Positions 7,714-16,560 are shown, numbered from the stretch's first letter. The stretch is DNA of 64,000 nucleotides from JAVBNA01 sp031551875 (GCA_031551875.1 JAVBNA010000020.1:14435-78434), one strand, 5' to 3'. The notes: a model not told the origin generated them from the sequence alone. Numbers and translations: made by a program.

Positions 7714-9903
7714 CTAATAACGGTTGACCTGTGTGATGCCGTCAATCGACCGCATGCGGCTCATCACCATCTCCAGGTGCTCAAGCCCGCGCACGGTGAT
7801 CGTTGCTAAAATGATGGCATTGCCGTTTCTGTCCTCGCGGGAATTTAAGGTGTGGATGGAGATGTGCATGGCGGCCAGCTGCTGGGTGATGTCGGCCAAA
7901 AGCCCCCGCCGGTCGGAGGCATGGATTTCCAGTGTGGATTTGAACTCCTCATCAATCTTACCCGCCCAGCGCACCCGCACCCATCGCTCAGGCTCCGCCG
8001 ACAGATAGATGTCCTCCGGCACGTTTGTGCAGCTTTTCTTGTGAATGGAAACGCCGTATCCGCGGGTGATGAAGCCGATGACGTCGTCGCCGGGCAGGGG
8101 GTTGCAGCAGCGGGAAAACTTGATCAGGCAGTTGTCCAGCCCGTCGATGATGATGCCTCCCTGATCTTTTTTCTCGGTCGCGGGAGACAGCCTCTCCCCG
8201 GTTCGAAGCCCCTCCTCGGGCTCGTGGGCAACCGCCAGCTTGGCAAATTCCTCCTTGATGCGCCCTAAGATATTCTGGAGCGATACGCCGCCGTAGCCAA
8301 TGGCGGCGAACAGATCCTCGGTCGTATTGCAATGGGCGCGCCTGGCGATGCCCACCAGAAATTCCTTCATCTGAGATTCGGGAAGTCGGATACCCGCGCG
8401 CTTGAACTCGCGCTCGAGCTCGCTGCGCCCCTCAACAATATTCTCCTCCCGCCGCTCCTTTTTAAACCAGTTGCGGATCTTACTGCGCGCACTGCTGGTG
8501 CGCACAATCTTGAGCCAGTCGCGGCTGGGGCCGTGGGTAGGGTCCTTCGTGGTGATGACTTCTACGATTTCCCCCGTCTTGAGGACGTAGTGGATGGGCA
8601 CGATTTTGCCCGACACCTTGGCGCCCACCATACGGTTGCCCACCCCGCTGTGGATCGCGTAAGCGAAGTCAATGGTCGTGGAGCCCTGCGGCAGGGTAAT
8701 GACATCCCCCTTGGGCGTACAGACGAACACCTCCTCGGGCGCAAGATCGGTCTTGATGTTGCGCACGATGTCCACGGCGTCCTCGGCGTCCTGCTGGTTT
8801 TCAAGGATCTGCCGGATCCAGATCAGGCTGTCCTCCAGGCTTGTGTCCTTCTGCTTGTAGCCGATTTTATACTTCCAGTGCGCCGCAATGCCGTACTCGG
8901 CGGTGTGGTGCATTTCCCACGTGCGAATCTGCACCTCGAAGGGGATTCCCTCCTTGCCCAGCACGGTGGTGTGCAGCGACTGATAGCCGTTGGGCTTCGG
9001 CGTGGAGATGTAGTCCTTAAAGCGACTGGGGATGGGGGTAAACATATCGTGGATGATGCCCAGCACGTTATAGCAGTCGATGTCGGTGTCGACCAGCACA
9101 CGCACGGCGTAAATGTCATAGATTTCGTCAAAGGAGCGCCCCTGCACGTACACCTTGCGGTAAATGCCGTTGATGCTCTTGACCCGTCCCTCCAGATAGG
9201 CGTTGGGAATGGTCTGCACAAGACGCTCGCGGATGCGCTCCTTGATGGTATTGATAAAGCCCTCGCGTTCGCTCTTGCGCATGTCCAGGCTTTCCTCGAT
9301 CTCCTTGTAGGCGACCGGATCGAGATACCGGATGGAGATGTCCTCAAGTTCCTCCTTGACCGTCCGGATACCCAGACGGTGAGCAATCGGCGCATACACC
9401 TCCATATTTTCACGCGCCTTATCCCGGCGCTTTTGGTCGGGCATAAACTCGATCGTGCGCATGTTGTGCAGGCGGTCGGCCAGCTTGATGATGATTACGC
9501 GGATGTCGTCCGCCATGGCGATCAGCATCTTGCGCACATTTTCCGCCTGCTCCTCCTCGCGGGTGGAGAAGGGGATCTTGCCCAGCTTGGTTACGCCGTC
9601 GATCAGACGGGCGATCTCCATGCCGAATATTTTCCTGATTTCTTCAAGCGTGATGTCGGTGTCCTCCACCACGTCATGCAGCAGCGCCGCCACAATCGAC
9701 TCGGTGTCCATGCCCAGCTCCACGAGGATGCAGGCGACCGACACGGGGTGAGTGATATAGGGCATGCCCGACAGGCGCGGGATGCCCGAATGGGCGGAAT
9801 CCGCCAGATTGTACGCCCGCTCAATCAGCTCCATTTCGTAGGGCCGCTCCGACTCCCGAAGCAGCGCCAGCAGATCGGCGTAATTCATATTGTTCCGGTC
9901 CAT
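7714..9903 (-). CDS. relA: Bifunctional (p)ppGpp synthetase/hydrolase RelA/SpoT
   Basis: The 729-residue protein has the long-RSH domain order. The N-terminal HD hydrolase carries HPVSVACILVELG and HDVVEDTDITLEEI. The synthetase has RVKSINGIYRKV and TPKPNGYQSLHTTV. The TGS domain has FVCTPKGDVITLPQGSTTIDFAYAIHSGVG, followed by a zinc-finger-like region with CCNPLPGDDVIGFITRG and a C-terminal ACT domain. The intact HD motif indicates that it both makes and hydrolyses (p)ppGpp. ATG at 9903 is chosen with GGGGAGG 8 nt upstream; an in-frame GTG lies one codon earlier. It acts at the ribosome during amino-acid starvation. It lies between recJ and dtd in a long operon, a typical Gram-positive arrangement. 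Confidence 0.95.
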   Translation of the reverse strand: MDRNNMNYADLLALLRESERPYEMELIERAYNLADSAHSGIPRLSGMPYITHPVSVACILVELGMDTESIVAALLHDVVEDTDITLEEIRKIFGMEIARLIDGVTKLGKIPFSTREEEQAENVRKMLIAMADDIRVIIIKLADRLHNMRTIEFMPDQKRRDKARENMEVYAPIAHRLGIRTVKEELEDISIRYLDPVAYKEIEESLDMRKSEREGFINTIKERIRERLVQTIPNAYLEGRVKSINGIYRKVYVQGRSFDEIYDIYAVRVLVDTDIDCYNVLGIIHDMFTPIPSRFKDYISTPKPNGYQSLHTTVLGKEGIPFEVQIRTWEMHHTAEYGIAAHWKYKIGYKQKDTSLEDSLIWIRQILENQQDAEDAVDIVRNIKTDLAPEEVFVCTPKGDVITLPQGSTTIDFAYAIHSGVGNRMVGAKVSGKIVPIHYVLKTGEIVEVITTKDPTHGPSRDWLKIVRTSSARSKIRNWFKKERREENIVEGRSELEREFKRAGIRLPESQMKEFLVGIARRAHCNTTEDLFAAIGYGGVSLQNILGRIKEEFAKLAVAHEPEEGLRTGERLSPATEKKDQGGIIIDGLDNCLIKFSRCCNPLPGDDVIGFITRGYGVSIHKKSCTNVPEDIYLSAEPERWVRVRWAGKIDEEFKSTLEIHASDRRGLLADITQQLAAMHISIHTLNSREDRNGNAIILATITVRGLEHLEMVMSRMRSIDGITQVNRY

Positions 9904-9937
9904 CACTCAATCCTCCCCTTCGCATAGTTTACAAAAC

Positions 9938-12001
9938 TCAAGATAACTTTGCGCCCATCCATTTCCGAAGCAATTCATACCGTTCGCTTGATTCAAGGTC
10001 GACCTTCCCGTCAACCTGTGTAAGTAAAATATTCTGTGTGTCCGCTGCGCCCCGCCGCTGTAAAAGGCCCTTTTCCTCCATGGCGTCGAGCGCCACGCAT
10101 AGCTTCCCGTATCCTATATCATATGCGGAAAGCCGGTGGCACAGAATGTCCGCCCCAAACGCAAAGCCCTTCTGCTCCCGCAAAAAACGGTAGAGGGCGG
10201 CGTTTTCCGTCCGGGCGGGCCACAGCTCCTGCGCCTCCCCGCCAGACAGCGTCTCGCCCCGGTGAAAACGCTCGTACACCTGCCTCTGGCTGAAGTATTC
10301 CTCCGCCGGAAGTCCCGAAGGACGGATGTCACGCGCGACCACCGAAAGCTGCTCTTGCCCGCGGTAGACCGAGGTGCTGAGCGTCACGGCAAAGTCGAGC
10401 ACATCGCCCGGCGCAAAGGGAAACTGCTCCGCCCGCACACCGAAGCGCATGATCGTAACTCCGGCGCCGTCGCGCTCGGCGGTCAGCCGCAAATGCTTGC
10501 CGCCGCCCACCGGATAGATGCCCTTCAGCGTCATGGAAAGCAGGGCAAACAGCGGGGTTTCATTGCCGCAGCCAAAGGGCTCAAGCGCGGAAAGCTGTGC
10601 CGCCAGCGCCGGGGTCAGCCCCTTTGGATTAAGCTTTAAGTCCAGGCACAGCTCGGGCATGGGCATGACCCGCTGCGCCGCGTAGTCGTTGATGGCGCGG
10701 CGGAAATCCTCCACACGCGCGCTGCGCATGGTAAAACCGCCCGCCTGTTCGTGTCCGCCGAATTTATCAAAATAGTCCGCGCAGGCGGTCATCGCCGCAA
10801 AGAGCGAAAAACCGGGCAGACTTCGTCCCGAGCCTTTGGCCTCCTCCCCCTGCCGCGAGATCACAATGACCGGCTTGCCGTGCTTTTCCAGAAGCCGCGC
10901 CGCAACGATGCCGATGACACCGGGATGAAAGTTCTCGCCGTCCACCACCAGCACCCGGTCGTAAAGACGCGCAGGATTTCCTTCAAAATAGCGGCCGATG
11001 TGCACGCTGATCTCCTGCTCGACGCCCTGTCGGTTGCGGTTTTCTTCGCACAGCTCCGCTGCCAGCGCCGCCGCCTCATCGGCGTCCTCCGCAAGCAGCA
11101 GTTTGACCGACCGAACGGGCGAGCCCATCCGTCCCGTGGCGTTCATGCGGGGCGCAATCCCGAAAGCGACGTCGGTCGCCGTCATATTCCGGATGTCCAG
11201 CCCCGATTCCTCAATCAGTGCGCGAAGCCCCGGACGGTCAGTGTGGGCCATCTGACGCAGACCATGCCTGACCAACGTCCGGTTCTCCCCCGTTAGCGGG
11301 ACGATGTCCGCGACCGTGCCGATGGCGACCAGCTCGGAAAAATTATCCAGCACCGTATCCGCGTCGCCTTCTTCGGCTTCGAGCGCGCAAATCAGCTTAA
11401 ATGCCACCCCCACGCCGGCAAATTCCTTGAAGGGGCTGCCGCAGTCGATGCGGTGCGGGTCAACCACCGCGCAGGCGCCGGGCAGCGCTTCTCCCGGACG
11501 GTGGTGGTCGGTCACCACCACGTCGATGCCCAGTGTTTTTGCGTAGGCAACCTCTTGAACCGCCGAAATGCCGTTGTCCACCGTGACAATCAGGCTGACG
11601 CCGCGCTCCTTGAGCGCGTCTACGGCGCGTTCGCTCATGCCGTAGCCCTCACCCTCCCGCTCGGGGATATAGAAGGTGACGTTGGCGCCGCAGGTTTCCA
11701 GATAGGAATACAGCAGCGCTGTGGCGGTGATCCCGTCGGCGTCGTAGTCCCCAAACACCGCAACCGGTTCAAAATCGTCCACAGCGGCCCGGATACGGCT
11801 GACCGCCTTGTCCATGTCCCGGATCAAAAAGGGATCAGACAGGGTTTCATCCCCATCGAGAAACTCACTGATCTTTTCAGGGGTATCATGCCCGCGCCCC
11901 GCAAGCAACAGCACCAGAAATTCATCCAGTTCCAGCTGTGCCGCGATCTCCTTCGCGCGCGCTTTGTCGGCCTCGGGGATGCGCCATCGTTTTAAGCTCA
12001 C
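9938..12001 (-). CDS. recJ: Single-stranded-DNA-specific exonuclease RecJ
   Basis: A DHH/DHHA1 phosphoesterase of 687 residues. The DHH core shows VFGDYDADGITATALLYSY, VTVDNGISAVQEV, VTDHHRPGE and the metal-site NATGRMGSP. The C-terminal half has GGHEQAGGFTM of DHHA1 and an OB-like domain (GVTIMRFG). It degrades single-stranded DNA 5' to 3' in recombination and repair. GTG at 12001 is preferred because AGGTGAT lies just upstream at ideal spacing; an alternative GTG at 12010 is in frame. A C-terminal segment of about 100 residues beyond the OB domain is present, as in many clostridial RecJ proteins. A promoter lies at 12027-12055, making recJ the first gene of the unit that runs to the nucleoside kinase. 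Confidence 0.93.
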   Translation of the reverse strand: MSLKRWRIPEADKARAKEIAAQLELDEFLVLLLAGRGHDTPEKISEFLDGDETLSDPFLIRDMDKAVSRIRAAVDDFEPVAVFGDYDADGITATALLYSYLETCGANVTFYIPEREGEGYGMSERAVDALKERGVSLIVTVDNGISAVQEVAYAKTLGIDVVVTDHHRPGEALPGACAVVDPHRIDCGSPFKEFAGVGVAFKLICALEAEEGDADTVLDNFSELVAIGTVADIVPLTGENRTLVRHGLRQMAHTDRPGLRALIEESGLDIRNMTATDVAFGIAPRMNATGRMGSPVRSVKLLLAEDADEAAALAAELCEENRNRQGVEQEISVHIGRYFEGNPARLYDRVLVVDGENFHPGVIGIVAARLLEKHGKPVIVISRQGEEAKGSGRSLPGFSLFAAMTACADYFDKFGGHEQAGGFTMRSARVEDFRRAINDYAAQRVMPMPELCLDLKLNPKGLTPALAAQLSALEPFGCGNETPLFALLSMTLKGIYPVGGGKHLRLTAERDGAGVTIMRFGVRAEQFPFAPGDVLDFAVTLSTSVYRGQEQLSVVARDIRPSGLPAEEYFSQRQVYERFHRGETLSGGEAQELWPARTENAALYRFLREQKGFAFGADILCHRLSAYDIGYGKLCVALDAMEEKGLLQRRGAADTQNILLTQVDGKVDLESSERYELLRKWMGAKLS

Positions 12002-12026
12002 TTCTATCACCTGCCCTATTCTTTAT

Positions 12027-12055
12027 ATTTTACCATTTCCGGCAAAGATTTTCAA
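12027..12055 (-). promoter_or_regulatory. Promoter of the recJ-relA-dtd-hemZ unit
   Basis: TTGAAA and TAAAAT with a 17-nt spacer on the minus strand, about 25 nt upstream of the recJ start. Confidence 0.7.
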
Positions 12056-12074
12056 CTCATTTCCCCGCAACAAC

Positions 12075-12111
12075 AAAATATCCGCCCCCATAAAAAAACG
12101 GCGGCGGATAT
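12075..12111 (-). terminator. Intrinsic terminator of leuB
   Basis: A 9-bp stem (12078-12086 with 12103-12111), with a T-rich tail on the minus strand, sits between the leuB stop and the recJ promoter. Confidence 0.7.
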
Positions 12112-12127
12112 TGACTTGATTCTTGAA

Positions 12128-13201
12128 TTATGAAAGCGCCTCCAGCACCCTGTTTCCCATCTCCCTGCATCCGACGCGCTCGGCGCCGGGCGTGTGAATA
12201 TCGGGGGTGCGGCAGTGTGTGAGCACCCGTGAGACGGCTTCCTCGATGTCCTGTGCCGCCTGCGTCTGGGAAAGCGAATGACGCAGCAGCATGGCGGCCG
12301 ACAGGATAGCCGCCAGGGGGTTCGCAATGTCCCGGCCGGCGATGTCAGGGGCGGAACCGTGGATGGGCTCATACAGCCCGGGATTGCCCGCGCCCAGGCT
12401 CGCGGAGGGCAGCAGCCCGATTGACCCGCTGATCATGGACGCCTCGTCGGACAGGATGTCCCCGAACATGTTGGAAGTGACGATCACGTCAAACTGGCCG
12501 GGGTCACGCACCAGCTGCATCGCGCAGTTATCCACGTACATGTGGGATAGCGTCACGCTGGGATACTCCGCCCCGATGCGCTCGGCGGTTTCCCGCCACA
12601 GACGGGAGGACTCGAGCACGTTGGACTTGTCCACCGAGCACAGACGTCCGCCGCGCCCCGCCGCCATGGCAAAGGCCACTTGCAGGATCCGCTCGATTTC
12701 GGACACGGCATAGCGCTCGGTGTCAAAGGCAAATTCCTGCCCGTCCTCGGTACCGCGCCCGCGGTCGCCGAAATATATGCCGCCGGTCAGCTCGCGCACC
12801 ACCATGATGTCAAGCCCGTCTCCCAGCACCTCCGCTTTGAGGGGCGAGGCCTCCCGCAGCGCCGGAAACACCCGCACCGGGCGCAGGTTGGCAAACAGGC
12901 CAAGTGCATTACGAATGCCCAGAAGACCCGCCTCAGGGCGCAGATGGCCGGGCAGCGTTTCCCATTGATAGCCGCCCACCGCGCCCAGCAGCACAGCGTC
13001 GGCCTCCTGACAGCGTTCAATCGTGCTCACGGGCAGAGGGACGCCGGTCTTGTCGAGGGCGGCGCCGCCCAGATCGGCCTCCTCAAAATGCAGGGCAAAC
13101 CCGTATTTTTCGGCCATGCGTTCAAGCACGCGCACCGCCTGCTCGGTGATTTCGGGACCGATGCCGTCGCCGGGGATGGTGACAATTTTATATGCGTTCA
13201 A
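12128..13201 (-). CDS. leuB: 3-isopropylmalate dehydrogenase
   Basis: The 357-residue protein matches LeuB length and motifs. It has the N-terminal VTIPGDGIGPEIT, the substrate loop LGAVGGYQWE, the catalytic region RELTGGIYFGDRG, DKSNVLESSRLWRE, and the metal site with TSNMFGDILSDEASMI. The NAD-specific tail GSAPDIAGRDIANPLA is also present. It oxidises and decarboxylates 3-isopropylmalate in leucine synthesis. TTG at 13201 is chosen as start because AGGGAGG lies 8 nt upstream and the product then begins directly before the beta-strand; an upstream in-frame start at 13231 would overlap the -10 box. leuA and leuCD are not in the window, and the gene has its own promoter and terminator, so it is monocistronic. 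Confidence 0.93.
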   Translation of the reverse strand: MNAYKIVTIPGDGIGPEITEQAVRVLERMAEKYGFALHFEEADLGGAALDKTGVPLPVSTIERCQEADAVLLGAVGGYQWETLPGHLRPEAGLLGIRNALGLFANLRPVRVFPALREASPLKAEVLGDGLDIMVVRELTGGIYFGDRGRGTEDGQEFAFDTERYAVSEIERILQVAFAMAAGRGGRLCSVDKSNVLESSRLWRETAERIGAEYPSVTLSHMYVDNCAMQLVRDPGQFDVIVTSNMFGDILSDEASMISGSIGLLPSASLGAGNPGLYEPIHGSAPDIAGRDIANPLAAILSAAMLLRHSLSQTQAAQDIEEAVSRVLTHCRTPDIHTPGAERVGCREMGNRVLEALS

Positions 13202-13232
13202 GTGCGGTTCCTCCCTACTGTATGCTGTCACT

Positions 13233-13262
13233 ATTATACCCCCGGAAAAAAGCCTCTGTCAA
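13233..13262 (-). promoter_or_regulatory. leuB promoter
   Basis: Perfect TTGACA and TATAAT boxes with an 18-nt spacer on the minus strand. The leader is only about 25-30 nt, so no T-box or attenuator precedes leuB. Confidence 0.85.
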
Positions 13263-13294
13263 TGCAGTCATGCAATATATTCATAAAATAACAC

Positions 13295-14002
13295 TTAGAT
13301 ATCATTCTCAGGAATATATCTGCGAAACGCCCTCTCGGCCGCCTCGCGCGCCAGGTTGATCACGCCGTCCTGTTCCTCGTCGCGCCTGATCGGCTCTGGG
13401 ATCGTGTCGTACACCTCAAACACCTGCCCCGACATCCACAGGCTGGGGGTGATGCGGATGGAATACCCTCGTCCATTGCCGCACATCCAGTCGTAGAAAG
13501 GGGCGCGCGGCAGACCATAGGCAGCCAGGATGGTCATGATGGTGCCGCCGTGGGCGATGATGACCGATTCGGTGATTCCCGTGCGCATCAGGCTTTCCAC
13601 GAGACCCTCAAACGCACCGCACACCCGCGCGACAAAGTCGTCGGTGGATTCGCCGTTAGGCGGCGCACCCGTGCCGTGGCTTTGGAGCCAGTCGCTGAAG
13701 GCGGGCACATCCCGAAGCTCCTCCGCCGTCTTGCCCTCCCAGTCGCCGAAGTCGCATTCGGCCAGTCCTGGCACCTCAAGGGCGTCCACGCCGGGATAAA
13801 GCGCGTGCAGCGTCTGAACACAGCGCAGCAGCGGACTGACGAAATAGGCGTCGCCGGTCGGGTAAGGATATTGCTCGGACAGCTGCGTGAGTTCCCGAAG
13901 CCCCTCGGGCGTCAGCAGCGCGTTGGTGCGCCCGATGTACTGCCCCTTCCGGTTTCCCTCGGTCAGCCCGTGACGGATCAGGTGAATTTTGTAGGTTTTC
14001 AT
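13295..14002 (-). CDS. Histidine phosphatase family protein (phosphoglycerate mutase-like)
   Basis: The 235-residue protein has the phosphohistidine motif LIRHGLTEGN near the N-terminus, SPLLRCVQTL, the acid residue in LAECDFGDWEGK and the second histidine in IIAHGGTIM. These mark the branch-2-like phosphatases (CobC/GpmB-type). The substrate cannot be read from sequence; alpha-ribazole phosphatase or broad sugar phosphatase are possible, and true glycolytic mutase is less likely at this length. The start is taken as ATG 14002, which has GAGGAA just upstream; an in-frame ATG at 14017 is the alternative. The C-terminal 35 residues are charged and lie beyond the core. It is divergent from the XRE regulator with a short shared promoter region. 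Confidence 0.8.
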   Translation of the reverse strand: MKTYKIHLIRHGLTEGNRKGQYIGRTNALLTPEGLRELTQLSEQYPYPTGDAYFVSPLLRCVQTLHALYPGVDALEVPGLAECDFGDWEGKTAEELRDVPAFSDWLQSHGTGAPPNGESTDDFVARVCGAFEGLVESLMRTGITESVIIAHGGTIMTILAAYGLPRAPFYDWMCGNGRGYSIRITPSLWMSGQVFEVYDTIPEPIRRDEEQDGVINLAREAAERAFRRYIPENDI

Positions 14003-14025
14003 GAATTCCTCACTCATTCCTGTGC

Positions 14026-14054
14026 TTTACAAGCCGTTTTTTCTGTATTATACT
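14026..14054 (+). promoter_or_regulatory. Promoter of the XRE regulator, overlapping a divergent promoter
   Basis: TTTACA, a 17-nt spacer and TATACT on the plus strand. On the minus strand ATGACA-N17-TATAAT overlaps the same bases and would serve the phosphatase gene, so the two transcripts may compete. Confidence 0.7.
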
Positions 14055-14105
14055 ATACGATGTGTAATTTGTCATGCAAATTTTCGAAGAAAAGGGTTTG
14101 AGCAT

Positions 14106-14789
14106 ATGAGCCAGCAGTTTTCCAGAATGATTACCCTGCTGCGAAACGAGCGCAAACTTACCCAAAAGCAGGTTGCCGCCGATCTGGGCATTTCGCCCGC
14201 TGTACTGTCCCACTATGAAAAGGGCATCCGGGAGTGCAAGCTGGATTTTCTGGTCAGCGTCGCCGACTATTTTGAGGTGTCCTGCGATTACCTGCTCGGG
14301 CGCACCAGCGAGCCGGGCGGTATAGGTGCGCCATCACCCGCACCGAGAAAAGAGGAGGGCGCCGCCCTGCGTCAGAGCCACCGCTCCTATGCGACCGGGC
14401 AGAAAAAAGTCTTGGTGGGCGCCATACATATTCTGTTTGATATTTTATCCCGCGGCAAAAGCAAAGCGCTGACCACCGAGGTTTCACGCAGCATGATGCT
14501 TCTGCTGTACAGTCTCTTCCGCATCCTCTACGCCTCCAATTCAGAAAACCCGGCGGGGATTTTCCGGCTGTCCAAATCCCACGCGCAGGCGCTCAGCGAA
14601 TCGGCGCTTCTACTCTCTCTCTCCCACGTCAGGGCGGAGCTCAAGCAGAACCGGGCCGCCGGGGAGAAGATCAGGCTGTCTCCGCGCACAATCCGTGAAA
14701 GCTATCCCGCCTATGCCTCCTCGCTGTTTGCCGTCATTGAATGCGCGGAGGCATGCGCCGAATTGCCCTGGCCGGAGGCAGAGGATTAA
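14106..14789 (+). CDS. XRE-family transcriptional regulator with C-terminal effector-like domain
   Basis: The 227-residue protein has an N-terminal Cro/CI helix-turn-helix at residues 6-60 (MITLLRNERKLTQKQVAADL, then GISPAVLSHYEKG), ending in the common CDYLLGRT. The remaining 150 residues are helical and not a recognised peptidase or sugar-binding domain. ATG at 14106 is chosen since it directly begins the HTH; an upstream ATG at 14001 would overlap the divergent gene and the promoter. The phosphatase gene is divergent, so self-regulation and regulation of that gene are plausible but not shown. It is followed by a hairpin that also terminates the convergent gene. Confidence 0.85.
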   Translation: MSQQFSRMITLLRNERKLTQKQVAADLGISPAVLSHYEKGIRECKLDFLVSVADYFEVSCDYLLGRTSEPGGIGAPSPAPRKEEGAALRQSHRSYATGQKKVLVGAIHILFDILSRGKSKALTTEVSRSMMLLLYSLFRILYASNSENPAGIFRLSKSHAQALSESALLLSLSHVRAELKQNRAAGEKIRLSPRTIRESYPAYASSLFAVIECAEACAELPWPEAED

Positions 14790-14797
14790 AAACAGCC

Positions 14798-14823
14798 GAA
14801 CCCAAAACTCACGTTTTGGGTTC
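14798..14823. terminator. Bidirectional hairpin between convergent genes
   Basis: A perfect 11-bp inverted repeat with a 4-nt loop. The T run is on the minus-strand side, and the hairpin includes the last codons of the convergent membrane-protein gene. Confidence 0.75.
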
Positions 14824-15225
14824 AGGGGTTTCGTTCTTTGGCAAAACAGCTTCACAAGCGCTCATATCCACATAGACTTTATCACCGCATGAACTTTTCT
14901 TAAGTTTATCATCGAGGCGCGTGTCAATCCGGACAATGCGCTCCCGCAGTTCATTGAGCGCCGACTGCATGGCGCTCACATATTCCACCGTCTGGCTGTG
15001 ATTTTTATCGTCATTAGAAAGAATGCTGGAGATCATATTTTTATTTTCTAAAACAATGGCCTGCATTGCGTCGATTTTTTCACCGATGCGTTCCACGGCT
15101 TTGGTTTGCTGTTCGGTGATTTTTGCCTGCTGACGGAACACAAAGACCACTACAAAAAATACAATAAGCATAGCCGCACCCGCGATTCCCAGGTCAAGCC
15201 ACGCTTCAGGCGTAAATTGTTCCAT
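14809..15225 (-). CDS. Small single-pass membrane protein with coiled coil
   Basis: The 138-residue protein has one N-terminal membrane helix (about residues 12-32, IAGAAMLIVFFVVVFVF). A long helical, heptad-like cytosolic region follows (QQAKITEQQTKAVERIGEKI through LNELRERIVRIDTRLDDKLK), and then a short tail. I do not recognise a named family. The topology resembles holin-associated or phage/ICE scaffold-like proteins of Gram-positives, but no phage genes are near. ATG at 15225 is chosen for its AGAGGTG site; a longer frame to 15285 lacks one. The gene lies directly after the strong terminator of the ribosomal operon, so it needs its own promoter, which I could not place with confidence. 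Confidence 0.65.
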   Translation of the reverse strand: MEQFTPEAWLDLGIAGAAMLIVFFVVVFVFRQQAKITEQQTKAVERIGEKIDAMQAIVLENKNMISSILSNDDKNHSQTVEYVSAMQSALNELRERIVRIDTRLDDKLKKSSCGDKVYVDMSACEAVLPKNETPEPKT

Positions 15226-15312
15226 AACACACCTCTTCTTCCTGTACAATTTCCCCGCAGGTTCACGATATGAACCGCCTTCCATTGTATGCAGTCACGG
15301 CGGGTTTTGCGC

Positions 15313-15353
15313 AAAAAAATCCCTGCATGGTAATTCCATGCAGGGATTTTTTT
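15313..15353. terminator. Strong bidirectional terminator after rpsR
   Basis: An 18-bp perfect inverted repeat flanked by A7 and T7 around a TAATT loop. It ends the rpsF-ssb-rpsR transcript. Confidence 0.92.
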
Positions 15354-15364
15354 GTGATTTCGAA

Positions 15365-15628
15365 TCAGTCGCTGCTGAAGGGCAGCAGCGCAAGGTGACG
15401 GGCACGTTTGATCGCGACAGTCAGGGCGCGCTGATGATGCGCACAGGTACCGGTGACACGGCGGGGCAGGATCTTGGCGCGCTCGGAAAGGAACCGACGC
15501 AGCCGCGCAATGTCTTTATAATCGATGGTTTCAATTTTATCCACACAGAAATTACATACCTTTTTACGACCTTTACGTCCGCCGCCGCGGCGCTCGGGTC
15601 TCTCAGGTCTTTCGCTTCTCTCGGCCAT
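15365..15628 (-). CDS. rpsR: 30S ribosomal protein S18
   Basis: The 87-residue protein has the S18 core CNFCVDKIETIDYKDIARLR and ends with RARHLALLPF, as in bacterial S18. A Lys/Arg/Gly-rich N-terminus with RPERPERRGG repeats precedes it. The two cysteines CxxC in the core suggest a zinc-binding (C+) S18 type. S18 binds 16S rRNA with S6 on the platform of the small subunit. ATG at 15628 follows AAAGGAGG; the frame extends upstream to 15658 but lacks a site. It is the third gene of rpsF-ssb-rpsR. Confidence 0.95.
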   Translation of the reverse strand: MAERSERPERPERRGGGRKGRKKVCNFCVDKIETIDYKDIARLRRFLSERAKILPRRVTGTCAHHQRALTVAIKRARHLALLPFSSD

Positions 15629-15684
15629 GGTTTGACCTCCTTTAACTCGTTTTTTCATGTTTCGTTTTTCGCTTTGATTTTGAT

Positions 15685-16125
15685 TTAGAAGGGCAGGTCG
15701 TCGTCACCGGGCACTTCGACAAAATCGCCCGCGTCGCCGCTCTGATAAGCGGGTGTCGGCTGGTTGTCAAAGCGGGCGGGCGCTGCGCCCCCGCCGCCGG
15801 TGCCGTCCTGCTTGCGCTCGGCAAAGTGAACCTGATCCGCCACAACCTCCACGCTGTACCGTTTGTTGCCGTCCTTGTCCTGCCAGGTTCTAGTCTGGAG
15901 GGAGCCCTGGACCGCAATCAACTGTCCCTTGCGGAAGTATTTGCTGGCAAACTCGGCCGTCTGCCGCCAGGTAACGATGTCAATGAAGTCGGCCTGCCGC
16001 TCCTGTCCCTTGGAATAGGAACGATCCACCGCAATCCGGAAGGAACACACCGAAAGTCCCGTTTGCGTCGTTTTCAGCTCCGGGTCGGCTACCAACCGGC
16101 CATTGAGTGCTACTACATTGAGCAT
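15685..16125 (-). CDS. ssb: Single-stranded DNA-binding protein
   Basis: The 146-residue protein has the OB-fold N-terminal domain (MLNVVALNGRLVADPEL, SFRIAVDRSYSKGQERQADF, KGQLIAVQGSLQTRTWQDKD). A Gly/Ala-rich linker follows, and the acidic tip DDDLPF recruits partner proteins. It coats single-stranded DNA in replication and repair. It lies between rpsF and rpsR, the standard bacterial order, with a short gap and an AGAGGTGAT ribosome site. Confidence 0.95.
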   Translation of the reverse strand: MLNVVALNGRLVADPELKTTQTGLSVCSFRIAVDRSYSKGQERQADFIDIVTWRQTAEFASKYFRKGQLIAVQGSLQTRTWQDKDGNKRYSVEVVADQVHFAERKQDGTGGGGAAPARFDNQPTPAYQSGDAGDFVEVPGDDDLPF

Positions 16126-16136
16126 GTCATCACCTC

Positions 16137-16433
16137 TTAGTCTTCCTTCTTAATGATCAATGAGCGAAGTACGCCGTCCGTAATCTTATAGATACGGTCG
16201 AGCTCGGCGGGGAATTCCGCGCCGCAGGTGAAGTTGTACAGGACATAATAGCCTTCCGCCTCTTTGTTGATGAGATAGGCGAGCCTGCGCTTGCCCCACT
16301 CGTCGACGCTGTTCATGGTGGCGTTGGCCTCAATTAGATCCTTGAACTTCTGTACCATGGCTGCGACGCCCTCTTCTCCAAGCTTCATGGAAATCACGAG
16401 CACGCTTTCGTAGGTAACCTTTACATCTGCCAT
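16137..16433 (-). CDS. rpsF: 30S ribosomal protein S6
   Basis: The 98-residue protein matches bacterial S6. It has YESVLVISMKLGEEGVAAMV, the strand DEWGKRRLAYLINKEAEGYY and a C-terminus DGVLRSLIIKKED. It pairs with S18 in the 30S platform. AAGGAGGTG precedes the ATG at a good distance. The 5' leader carries two hairpins that may form the S6:S18 autoregulatory site. Confidence 0.95.
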   Translation of the reverse strand: MADVKVTYESVLVISMKLGEEGVAAMVQKFKDLIEANATMNSVDEWGKRRLAYLINKEAEGYYVLYNFTCGAEFPAELDRIYKITDGVLRSLIIKKED

Positions 16434-16460
16434 TTTTGTGCACCTCCTTTTGGACGTATG

Positions 16461-16509
16461 GCCCCGGTGATCCGGAGCAAGGATTTGCCTCGACCCGTTG
16501 CTTTACGGG
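16461..16509 (-). promoter_or_regulatory. rpsF leader hairpins, candidate S6:S18 autoregulatory element
   Basis: In the leader between the promoter and the rpsF ribosome site, one hairpin has a 7-bp stem (16461-16478, CCGG-rich with an ATCA loop). A second has a 5-bp stem (16494-16509). S6:S18 is known to repress rpsF through a leader hairpin with a CCG motif in many bacteria. The position fits, but I cannot confirm the consensus fold. Confidence 0.5.
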
Positions 16510-16522
16510 CGATAACTTTTAT

Positions 16523-16551
16523 AGTATATCAGCACACGGGCGTTTCGTCAA
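16523..16551 (-). promoter_or_regulatory. rpsF-ssb-rpsR promoter
   Basis: TTGACG and TATACT with a 17-nt spacer on the minus strand, starting just after the galU stop. Confidence 0.8.
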
Positions 16552-16560
16552 TCCTATTTT

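Noticed and set aside
8332..9927. 531-codon plus-strand frame opposite relA
   Set aside because: Antisense shadow of relA; its His/Val/Ala-rich composition reflects complementary codon bias.
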